NCBI RefSeq assembly: GCF_031755915.1
Contig: NC_083382.1
Coordinates: forward strand, 33,688,501-33,752,500
Length of the DNA: 64,000 nt
Origin: Ziziphus jujuba
Taxonomy: Eukaryota; Streptophyta; Magnoliopsida; Rosales; Rhamnaceae
Direction of reading: 5' to 3'
Part shown: piece after piece, positions 27,753 through 38,146 of the stretch
Numbering within the stretch: position 1 is the first letter of the stretch
How the letters are laid out: every line of letters starts with the position of its first letter
Notes under the pieces: generated by a model
Database searches by the model: none
What the model was told of the DNA's origin: nothing
The model's input: the letters and a program-made list of their open reading frames with translations, nothing else
Made by a program: the position numbers and the translations under genes

Positions 27753-30029
27753 TTGTAATTTATAAAATGTCTAAGAATGCCTTCAGCAAATAGTGCAAGC
27801 TTTACTAGGTAATCAATGTCCACAGAAGCCCTTCATGGAAAAAGAAACATAAAACCATTATTTTCATATTAGGGAAATCAACTTCACCGAGAAACATACG
27901 CTTACCGAAATACCATCAACATCTAATTATATAATCCACATTAAGAATTAAAAATAAAAATAATAATAATACTAAGCATTTTCCAAACAAGAATTCAAGA
28001 ATCCAGAACCAACTAGTCCACTCCTTCCACTGGAGCAACAACAGTTGATAATTTGAAACCTTTGTAGTCTCACTAGCAATCACATTTCCACATTCCTCAC
28101 CAACATATCCCAACTCCACAACTGATATGAACAACATAAATATATAACAATCTGAGTATCAAACAAGACAAAAAGAGATAATCAACGCCCAAACCCAGTC
28201 CCGAAACAGAGTTCAGATATGATAATACAACTTTTGCGATCATCAAATGGATCATCCTCAGAGAATCACAAAAAGATTTCAATTGAACTATTTGCTTTCT
28301 CTTTTAAGAAAGAATGTTGATAAATCGGGTAATGCAAACAAAATAGAGGAAAATTCCATCAGTTTCACCAAATGTGCGTAAAACCAAAGAAATCGTGATC
28401 GGGCAAGAATCAAATTCAGTATGACAAAGCTATAAACTTTTTCCCGAATATATTCATATAAAAGAAGACGAAAAGAAGAACGAGGAGGGGTTGTGATTAA
28501 AAAAATTAAAAAAAAAAAAAAAAAAAGGAACAAAGAATGCAGATGAGGAGTGATAGAAAGAACCCAAAAAATAAAATTACATTACCAGTGAGAAAGGCAG
28601 GACCTTGGCGCATCAAAGGCTAAAAAGTTGAATTCAGAAAACAGAAAAACAAAATAAATTGTATTATTATATAATAACTAATTTAATACACTATCATATA
28701 AGAAAGGAAAAATAGAGAAAGGGAGTGCAAAAGCGAGTGGCAAGTGTCTGTTAATGTTGGACAGAGAGAGGCGGCGTGAAGAAGAAGGAGAGGTTTCCCA
28801 AAAGCAAGTGTGTGAGAGAGAGAGGGAGACAGAGAGAGAGAATGGCACCAACTATAATCGCCAACTCGCTTATATAGTTTGTTTTTTTGTTTTTTTTAGA
28901 CTACATTTACATTTACATGCATGAAACAAGAAAACGGACCTGCAATGCATATTGGCATTGCCTTTCTCTCTCTTACTCTCGCATTCCGGGTCTTGGTTTT
29001 GGGTCTCGTCACTTTTTTTAAATGCTTATTATAATATTTTCATTCATGCAATTCAAAAATAAAATAAATTATTATACAGTCACCTTTTAAGGTCTGGGCC
29101 TGCTCTGCTCCTACTAGCTGTCCCCTTCACTGCCCCCTTTTCCTCTCTCATTTTATTCCACCTTGGCCTATGCGCCTCTCTCTCTCTCTCCCTCTATTCT
29201 CGTTTTATTCCACCTTGGCCTGTGCGTCTCTCTCAATTCTCCTCATTCTCCCCTACTCTCCTTTTTAACAAATACGAGGGGCATCACTAATTTTATTATA
29301 TATGTATATATATATATATATATATTTTTTTTTTTTTCTTCCAAATTTTTAAGAAAGTGGAATAACTAGGTGTGGATAAGAGCAAAACAGAAAAGCATTG
29401 CAGCCACCACCACTGAAAGTACAAACTGTTTTTGATTCTTGAAACGTTTAAACGTATGCCCAGCCTAAAAGACAAGGGCTCCATTTCACAGCCGAAATTA
29501 TGGTTCACTAGGATCTTCTCCTAGACTCAATAAAAATCGAACCACTACACCAGATTACATTTAACAATTGCTGCTAGAGCTCATTATATCCAACAACCCA
29601 TAAGAGCTCATACTCAATTGAGAACCACAAGCTAATCAGAACATAGAAACCCAATTACTCAATCATTATTTTATGGGCGAAAAACGCAATAAATCCATTA
29701 CCCATTCATCCGCTTTTCCTTAAACCCATCTCCATCAAAACCACAACCATTAAGAAAATATACAGAAATTCATAACATGAAAAATATTGTTCTTTTTTTT
29801 GGCACTCAAAAATGTTTGTGGTCATTGCAATAATTGTACATCGAATTCCAAACTATGATATGCCGCGCACTCCAGAACAAACTAAAGCTAACCTCTCTCC
29901 AGAATCTTGTATTTATACAAAAATTCAGCCCCCATTTCAATCCCCCATCTAATGACCCTTTGTTGCTGCTACCATCGTTCTTTCATCTTATTCTACTCTT
30001 CTCCCCCTGCCAAATCGTGCTCGACGATC
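27753..30029. other. PUF 5' leader/promoter and CPN60B 3' side
   Basis: No separate gene is seen. The right-hand part of the PUF leader carries a (GA)n block (28813-28841). Further on there are (CT)n (29175-29190) and (TA)n (29299-29324) tracts. Possible 5'-UTR splice donors of the PUF gene on the minus strand lie near 28586 (GTAATG) and 27905 (GTAAGC). The last few hundred bases before 30030 should be the chaperonin 3'-UTR. Confidence 0.5.
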
Positions 30030-33000
30030 TCAATATCCATATCCTGCCACAAGCATTGTAGTAAGTTCACAAATTGCACTTTAGACAATTTGAAATACTC
30101 AATAAAGTAGTTCTGAGACACTTGTCTTTTGATTCAATCCACAAACCTGAATTGTCCATGGGGTTACCCACAGGGGCAGGCTCTGGCTCCTTAATCTCCA
30201 CAACCACACAATCCGACATTAAGAACGTTTTTGCTACCGAAGCAGCATGCTCGAGGCAACATCTCACTACCTGATCATTTTCATGCCATTACATGAGAAA
30301 ATGAAAGTACAATAACCCAATTTTGACAACACAAAAATAACAAACTCATTAGAACAAACCTTTGTTGGATCAATAATTCCAGCAGCCATTAAATCTTCAT
30401 ATTTTCCAGTGGCAGCATTATATCCATACTTAACATTGTCACTGGAGAGCACCTGAAATAAAAAAGCCCAAGTTATTTGCTATAGTATTTCTTAAAATAA
30501 ACCAGAATACCAAAGAGGCGAAAAACGACATTATACCTTCTCACTAACTACGCTTCCATTAACACCAGCATTCTTCGCAATTAATTTCAGTGGATAACTT
30601 AAAGCTCTTCTAACAATATCCGCTCCCACCTGAAATTTATAGAAAGGTCTTGACACACCTCAAGACAGCTAAATAGAAGAAAGTTCTACAGCATGACAAC
30701 ATTACTGATTTGTTCGGACTAATTGTTCAAAATTGGATTGCATAAAACTAGTAAGATTTACACCTCAATGTTCATTCTCATATACATTGAGAAGGCCAAA
30801 ACTCAAAGGAAGATTATTACTACCTTCTCTTCATCGTTATCAAGGCCATCCTTGATGGTATCCACCTTCGATGCAAGTCTCAGCAGGGTGCATCCACCAC
30901 CAACTACAATCCCTTCCTCAACAGCAGCCTTAAAATTGTGAACATTGATGAAAATACCGTAAGAAAAATAAATCCCTTATAAATTTTGTACTTGCAAACA
31001 TAAAAAATTATACTTCTAAAATTTGCACCGGTAAAAGTATACCTTTGTGGCATTAAGAGCATCTTCAACTCTCAGTTTCTTTTCTTTTAGCTCCGTCTCA
31101 GTTTGTGCTCCAACCTTAATAAGATAATATTAAATACACATGACAAACATCAAAAGTTTAACTCACAAAAAACCAACAGATATGTTTTTTACAGGTAATT
31201 AGTGTTTACCTGTATCACAGCAACACCACCAGATAACTTTGCAATTCTTTCATTGAGTTTCTCCTTTTCATAATCTTGCTCTGCAGCCTGCAAGATAATA
31301 TCACCTTGATTACAATACAGCTAAAAAGAATCTACTTAAACACAATTTAGCTAGAGGAAGAGTTTAATACCTCGATAAGGTTTCTGATCTGTGCAACTCG
31401 CTTGTTAACTGCTTCCTGCGTGCTTCCATCGCCAACAATTGTGGTGGAATCCTTGGTAAGAACAATCTTTGAGGCATGGCCAAGAACCTCCTTTTCTGCT
31501 TTATCTAAGGTGAGCCCCACCTCATCTCTGATCACAGTTCCTGCAAACAAATGTAAACTCTGTCAACAAGAACAGCAGAGAAAAGAAATATTGATGTCCG
31601 AAGGAACTATCAGAGTAGTTTACTAACCTCCAGTGAGAATAGCAATGTCATCAAGGTACTGGCTCTTGCGTTCACCAAAACCAGGAGCTTTGAGAGCAGC
31701 AATCTTTAAAGCACCTCTAAGTTTGTTCACAACCAGAGTTGCTAAAGCTTCTTGCTCAATGTCTTCTGCAATAACCACAATTGGGTACCCACCCCTGATA
31801 GCATCCTCCAGCACATTGATAAGGTCTCTTGCATTGGTTATTTTCTTATCTACCAATAGCAACTGCATGAAAGGAAAAACTAAGATGAGCATAATCTATG
31901 ACAAAACAGAATATGAATAGGAATATGAACATGTTGGTCAAAATTTACCTTGCAGTTGTCGTACTCCACTGCCATTTTCTCACTGTCAGTTACAAAATAA
32001 GGCGAGATATAACCACGATCGAATTGCATTCCCTCAACAACATACAGACTGTTGTCGGCACTCTTTCCCTCTTCAAGGGTCACCACGCCCTTCCGGCCCA
32101 CTTTGCTCATGGCTTCAGCTATCATATTACCAACCTCATAGTTGTTTCCTGCACTAACAGCTGCAACATCCGCCAATTCACTGTCTTCGACCTGCAGTAG
32201 AATAAAGTAATACGTCAGTAACTAGCAATGTAGACATTCAACAAAGAAAAAAGCAATAAATTAGAAATATATAATACCTCCTTAGACATGGTCTTAAGTT
32301 CGGAAACAAGAGCTTTTGTGGTCTTCTCAATCCCTCGTGTAATTAAAACAGGGTTAGCCCCAGCTGCTACAACCTGGAGACGAGTTTATGGTAGACTTGC
32401 CGACGTCAATAGAGTTAGGAGAAAATGGAAAAGTACGAAAAGATAGCAAGTATACTTGACCTTGACACCTTCAGCAATAAGACCCTGAGCAAGAACAACT
32501 GATGTTGTAGTTCCGTCACCAGCCAAATCATTAGTCTTTGCAGCTGCCTGTCTAACCAATTTAGCTCCAATGTTCTCCACAGGGTCCTCCAATTCAACCT
32601 AGAAAAAAAGATAGAGAGATTGAGTTTTAACAGCAGCTAAAATAGGAAATGAGAATTGGGGGTGGCAATTCTTTTTCATTTTCTATGAGACTAAAAATAA
32701 TTGTACCTCCTTGGCGACAGTGACACCGTCGTTGACAATTTTGGGAGAGCCATACTTGCTCTCTAGCACAACATTCCTGCCTTTTGGACCCAGTGTAACC
32801 CCAACTAAATCAGCGAGCTTGTTAACACCAGTCTGGAACATATGATAAACACTAATTTCAAAAAACAAAACACATACTTTGGATATAAAGAATGAAAAAA
32901 CTTTTTCTTCTTTTTTCCTATTTTCATATGTAATTATAATTTTATATGGATGTAGTATGCATGTTCAAAGGGAGTTAAAAGAAAATAGAGAGACCTGGAG

Positions 33001-33219
33001 CTTCTTAATGGCGGAACCATCCTTGTTGAAATGCAAGTCCTTGGCCATGGCAGAGATTCTCCATGGAGAAGGTGTTCTTCTAAGCAAAAGGTTACGCCTC
33101 GCAGCAAAGGAAGGGGTTGATGCAATAGATGACGAAGACGAAAGCTTTCGGAATTTGGTATCAACGAGACGAGCGCTTGTAGGAGGAGCCAAGGAACCAG
33201 CTGCGAAAGTCGATGCCAT
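30030..33219 (-). CDS. CPN60B: chaperonin-60 subunit beta, chloroplastic, 603 aa
   Basis: It is the beta subunit of the stromal GroEL-type chaperonin, which folds imported proteins such as Rubisco large subunit using ATP. Fourteen exons are phase-consistent: 33219-32995, 32832-32707, 32598-32461, 32373-32278, 32191-31949, 31862-31628, 31540-31371, 31287-31210, 31114-31043, 30928-30824, 30629-30537, 30452-30360, 30270-30147 and 30043-30030. A Ser/Arg-rich transit peptide (about 1-55) precedes [20 protein letters not shown]. The ATP-site motifs [12 protein letters not shown] and GDGTTT and the Cpn60 signature [12 protein letters not shown] are present. The stop codon lies in a terminal coding exon of only 14 nt, which gives the family-typical ending GYGY; without that splice the protein would gain a foreign tail. 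A 7.9-kb MULE is inserted upstream. Confidence 0.96.
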
Positions 33220-33609
33220 TACCGGAATGAGAAGGGGCTTACTTAGGGTTTACAGAGAAAGAGGTTTTGGTTTTGGATAATAAACGCCGGCGAAGATACA
33301 GATTGCGTGGGTCTGTCCAAAACAGAAAAATGAGTAGATAGAGAGAACGAGAGCAGCGGAGTAGCCACAGCACCCGATAAAGAGATGGATGGATACTGGA
33401 TAGGTAGGTTTTACTTATTACCTACTTGAAGCTTCTAGAATTACGTCAATCACTCCATCTGGATCTGGGCCTCTTGTTTCTTTTATAGAACTCTCTGGAA
33501 GTTTGTTGAACCCACCCATTTGGGCTCATCATTGGCCTCACTTCCCATTTGGGCCTCCTCATCCCTTGTCCCGACCAATATTTGGGCTGCTTCTGCTTTT
33601 GGTTTTGGA
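33220..33609 (-). promoter_or_regulatory. remaining proximal promoter of CPN60B
   Basis: Only about 390 bp separate the chaperonin ATG from the target-site duplication of the MULE. This segment must contain the 5'-UTR and any core promoter retained next to the gene. I see no unambiguous TATA box. The pre-insertion upstream DNA continues after 41524. Confidence 0.5.
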
Positions 33610-33618
33610 TTTTTTTTA
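33610..33618. other. MULE target-site duplication, copy 1
   Basis: The nine bases TTTTTTTTA immediately precede the left inverted repeat. The same nine bases immediately follow the right inverted repeat at 41516-41524. Nine base pairs is the Mutator signature length. The low complexity of the site is a caveat. Confidence 0.75.
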
Positions 33619-33745
33619 GGGTTTTTTCGATAAATAGCCACCATACAATTTCATTTTAGAAAAATAGTAAATTTTTTTATTTTTTTAAAAACTAACCAAT
33701 ATTTTATCCGTTTGGACTAAAGTACCCTTATCTATATTTTATTTA
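33619..33745 (+). repeat. MULE left terminal inverted repeat
   Basis: It starts GGGTTTTTTCGATAAATAGC. It matches the reverse complement of 41385-41515 with scattered substitutions and small indels in T-runs. Confidence 0.88.
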
Positions 33746-33839
33746 TTTATTTTTTTTTTATTCTTGTCTCTATCAAAAGGCCTTTTTGGTTTCGATTTTG
33801 TTTTTTTTACTTTCCATTTGAAAACGCAGCTAGGGCATT

Positions 33840-34081
33840 TCAAAAATTACCATCCCGGCCACCATTTTCACCGACATTCGTCTCCCATTCGCCGGCATCG
33901 TCCTCGTCCATTGTTGTGTCGGGAAGAGTCATTCGATTGAGAGCTACCAGAGACAGAGGAGACACACAAAAGGCAACACCTTCCATACCGTTTGCCGCCG
34001 TAATCGTCCTAGCACCACTATAGTGCCGTTCGCCGTCATCGTCCTCCCACCAGGGGCTAGCCGTTGCCATAGCTGCAAGGT
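33840..34081. other. GC-richer island inside the MULE, possible captured host sequence
   Basis: This block is markedly richer in C and G than the rest of the element, with repeated CCG and TCGTC triplets. On the plus strand it ends in a donor-like GCTGCAAG/GTAACC. A minus-strand ORF (33840-34373) runs through it but shows no recognisable domain. Such islands are typical of host gene 5' ends captured by Pack-MULE-type elements; that reading is inference only. Confidence 0.35.
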
Positions 34082-36930
34082 AACCTTTCTCTGAAAGCAC
34101 CGGTGCTTCCAACAACTTTAACATTTTTTTTCTTCTTCTTGTTTGCTTAAAATCTTCAAGTACACAGAAAGTGTGCCATAGCTCACTATTGCTTGCATTC
34201 CGAGTCAAATAGCAGAGCATTCTTTTTGGGTGCGTGCAGCTTCCCCCACTGTCCTCAGCTTTCATATAATTTTCCAAAACAGAAAGAGAAATAGAAATAT
34301 AGAGAGAGAGAGAGTTAGGGCATAATTTCATATTTCTATCATACAGAGAGTCCATTATATATGCCAAACGCACCCTCTGAAATCATATTTCCTAAGGTCC
34401 GAGAAAAAAATAACAGATATAGGAGATAATTCATCATGTCTACTTGTCTGATTTACCACATAAATTGTTTTGACCTAGTTTTGGTGTACAGAACATTATA
34501 CATATAGTTTGTATGATTATTTGAAGATTTTGTACCAATTAAGATATAATGCATGCTTTTGCCCTGTTCCTGATAACTCAGTATCAAGATGAAGAAGAAA
34601 ATTACCTTTGTTGGTAAAAGAATAATAGATCCCTTATATAAATTTTTTAGTGTCTTGGCATAAAACTTGGTACTCAAATTTACTTAACCAATCTATGCCT
34701 GCGTGATTTTTTAGCACTGACATTTTTTGTCGAAGGGTTATTTTATTTTACTTGGACACAGCTATTCTCAGTTCTTCAATTCTTATTTTGTTTTTCCCTG
34801 GTTCCTTTGTCTCTACATTTATTTAGTGGACTAAATCTGCATTGTATGTGCATACAGGTCCCATTTGGGACCCATTCATGCATTCTGGAGGGTTTCAATG
34901 CCAATTGCTGGAAATGTAGTTTGGGGTCTATGATTTGACTAGAAAACTATCTTGATTATTGTTACCATCGATTTATGTGAAATTGAGATTTTTCCTTTTT
35001 TGAAATCCTATGTGAAAGTGAGGTTGATGATTATGATTTTAATGACAGTGCTTATCTTATAAATATTCGTTCTTTTTATTAGCATGGATCACTGTATGTG
35101 CTGACCAGATTACATCTTTCCACTTTATTAGCTTATTAACTACCATTATTTGAGCATGCAACACAAATAAGTGTTCCTATTACTTGAACAATTTTGGTTG
35201 ATTTGTGTTGAGAATTTGAACTTCAATCAAATTAGTTATGATCATTGTTGCAGTCAAGTTTTGATGGAGTCTCTCATTTCTAAGTTCATTGTACATGTCA
35301 TGGTTTTTAAAGGTGTAGAAGCTAGATGATATTTTGAAAATCAATCTCCTTTCACTTTCAAGTTTGAGAGAAGAAAAAAAAATTATTGCTTCCATTTTGT
35401 TGGTACAAATCAATATCACTCTTTGTTGGCTTCTCTATCCGATGGGAACCTTGCATGTGGTTTTAGATGGGTGTTTGGTGAGATGTCATTGTTGAGTTTT
35501 GAAGCTTTTTAAGTGTGGATTTCTTGCATTTCAGCTTGAACAGATTTGGCAAGTAAACTTCTCTTCCTCTTTTATCTTCTGATGATGAAACTAGCTTTCT
35601 AGTCAAATTTTATGAGGTGTGGAGTTTAATTTTTTTATTTTTATTTTTTGGGTAGAAATAACATGAACATCTAAAGCAACTAGTCCATGCCATATACGTG
35701 TGCTTTAAACCTGCATTACTAAATTAAAGCCTTGTTTTTAGTTCTTAGGCTATGTGCTCAATTCTTTATTGTGAAGCTGTAATTATAACAATATTTGTTT
35801 TCATGGACAATGTGATGCCATGAGAGGGAGCCTTCAGTCTCAACCACCCCAAATCAGTTTATCAAGTAATTTTTTATTCCAATGGTTAACTATGGAAGTC
35901 TGCGTTTCTATTTGGTCACAGGACATTGCCCGCTAAAGGATAGAACCAAGTGTCACTAAATGGTTAATTTGAATCATAGGATTTATCACAAATTGAAATC
36001 GCATACCACATCTCATGCAATGATGGGCTAATATCTTTGCTGATATGGAGTGTTTTGACTTGAGTGAATTGATTAGGCAACCAGAACAGAGATTTTAACT
36101 GGAGTGTTAGTTGTTTTTCTTGGTTTTCATGTTGAGATCTGGCTTATGACTGGTTAGACATACCTAATTGTATGGATTATATTTGTTTAAAAGGGTTTAT
36201 GCTTCTTGTGGTTTTTTTCTGTTGGTGGAAAATTTCCAAATTTCTCATATGCTCTTGTTCATATGCACATCTTACACATATAATATGCTAAATTTGATTG
36301 CTGCATGGTTACTAATATTGATTTTATATTTCTTTCAGCATTGGAGGAGCAACTGATGGACTGAGCAGAAAATTGAAACACAAAATTTGCGATCGTGGAG
36401 TTACAAGTGTAAGCTGATAAAATTACACATACACTCACAGAGATAGATAAAGAGAGAGAGAGATATATAAATAGATAGAGAAGCATTGGTGGTGGTTTGT
36501 CCCCCATTAATGTAAGTTGCTTCTCTGTACAACATAGAAAATATTTTGCAAACGAATTTCGCTTTAATGTAACGAACTTATCTGAAAACCTTTAGTTGTG
36601 CTGTATTGAATGAGTTTTACAATTTTGAACCTTGTCATTATGCGCTATGCTTATAATATTGTGTTATTTGGTGTGACAGAAATGTTTGTGTTGCATGGTT
36701 AGAATGTGAAATGTGAAATTAAAACTATTGTGAAGTTGTGTTTTTGTTTGAATTTAATGGGAGGTTTGAATGTGAAACCATAATATATCTATAGGTTATC
36801 CTTAGGAAGCAATGTATAATGTACACTACTAATGTATAATGTATTATGCGCTGGTTTGAAAATATTCTTTAGCCATTTTCATTATATTGTTGCACAAATC
36901 CCGTTAGGTGTATGTTATTTTGGTTCTGGA
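34082..36930. other. MULE internal non-coding DNA
   Basis: AT-rich sequence with no convincing ORF. It includes splice-like plus-strand sites: an acceptor at about 34858 (GCATACAG/GTCCC), an acceptor at about 36339 (TTTCTTTCAG/CATTGG) and a GTAAGC donor at about 36412. It could be introns and short exons of captured host DNA, or old transposon sequence. Confidence 0.4.
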
Positions 36931-37122
36931 AAATTTTCCACCCCGAGGAAAATATTTTCTCTTTTTTTCCTCCTGGCGGGAATTTTTTTACTCCTGGAGG
37001 AAAAAATTTCCTCCAGGCGGAAAATGTTTTCCTCCTGGAGGAAATGTTTTCCTCCAGGCGGAAAACCTTTTCCTCCAGGCGGAAAATTTTTTCCTCCAGG
37101 CGGAAAAATTGTCCTTCAGGCT
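36931..37122. repeat. palindromic tandem repeat cluster A of the MULE
   Basis: About nine diverged copies of an 18-20 bp unit related to TTTCCTCCAGGCGGAAAA lie head to tail. Each unit is itself near-palindromic (TTTCC, spacer, GGAAA). The motif lacks stop codons in most frames, so long ORFs (79-125 aa) with repeats like FPPGGK, FLQAEN and FRLEEK appear in several frames at once. They are almost certainly not proteins. Confidence 0.9.
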
Positions 37123-37182
37123 TTTCTCGTGTCCGAAAAAATGTTTCCTGCATCTGTTATGTTTTGTTGTATTTGATTTGCA

Positions 37183-37285
37183 GATAAATGGATTCAGATT
37201 ACCATTGACATTCAGACAAGATAACATGGAGTTCTTTAGGAAGAAGTATGCATATGAGGCTTACAACAAAGAACTTAGCATATGA
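37183..37285 (+). other. exon-like segment with possible host origin
   Basis: It follows a textbook acceptor (TTTGATTTGCAG) on the plus strand and reads INGFRLPLTFRQDNMEFFRK before ending ELSI and a stop. The composition is protein-like, unlike the flanking repeats. The segment could be a terminal exon captured by the MULE and paired with the GTAAGC donor near 36412. I do not recognise a family. Confidence 0.35.
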
Positions 37286-37520
37286 GCTGCGTGGTGATGC
37301 TTTTTTCTTTCCTTTTGTCATGTTTATAGATGCATATTATTTATTATATTTGACTTTTAATTGTAAATATAATGGTGGCTTATAATGTTCATTTAACAAA
37401 GATAACAATGTGGTATTGATGTAAGGATAAGTAATTGACCTTATAGGAAATGTGCCATATTTATTTATTAGAATTCCGTTATGCACAAACGCCTTAAGAG
37501 CTCAATTGCAAATTTTAAAA

Positions 37521-37777
37521 AATTTTCCGCTTGTCGGAAATATTTCCTATAGGCGGAAAAATTTTCCTACTGGAGGAAAAATGGAGGAAAAACGTTCCTC
37601 CAGTCGGAAATCCCATATGAAGAAAAATTGAAGCCTTTGGATAAATTTCCGCCAGGTGGAAAAATTTTCCTCCAAGCGGAAATAGTTTTCCTCCTGTTGG
37701 AAAACATTTCCTCCAAGTGGAAATCGTTGAATAATTTTTACTCCTATTAGAAACTAATTTCCTCCACTTGGAAAATC
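37521..37777. repeat. palindromic repeat cluster B of the MULE
   Basis: Diverged, less regular copies of the TTTCC...GGAAA palindrome are spaced at about 15-30 bp. Examples are TTTTCCGCTTGTCGGAAA and TTTCCTCCAAGTGGAAA. The cluster lies about 370 bp downstream of the transposase stop codon. Confidence 0.85.
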
Positions 37778-38146
37778 AATTTCTAATAGATTATATAAGT
37801 TAATAGTAGGGTAAAAAAAATTGGGAGTGGAGACAAATATTATATAAGATGAAGATGGAATTAACAAAAAATGTAGTGACATTTAAAATCAATAACCATT
37901 TTAAATAAAAGAAAAATTGATATATGTTTGTTTTTATTTTCAAAATCATTTGGACATTTCATAAAATGATATGTAAACTAAAGATTGAAAATCAATTCCA
38001 GAAAGTCTCTTTTCATTTAGGATTAAATTCAAAAAAAAAAAAAAAAGATTGCTAATAAATCTTCCACCGTGGAGTAGAAAATATTATATCCAATATATGA
38101 AATAATTATCAAAACATATTAAACCATAACACTAAATTAAAACTTT

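Noticed and set aside
32879..33280. 133-codon plus-strand ORF over CPN60B exon 1
   Set aside because: It mirrors the transit peptide exon and its intron on the opposite strand. The minus strand encodes a continuous chaperonin.
33840..34373. 177-codon minus-strand ORF in the MULE as a gene
   Set aside because: No domain is seen, and low-complexity stretches (LSLYISISLS) come from a GA-repeat. It is kept only as a possible captured fragment.
36931..37122. CRISPR-like array
   Set aside because: The repeats are short, diverged, contiguous palindromes without unique spacers, inside a plant transposon.
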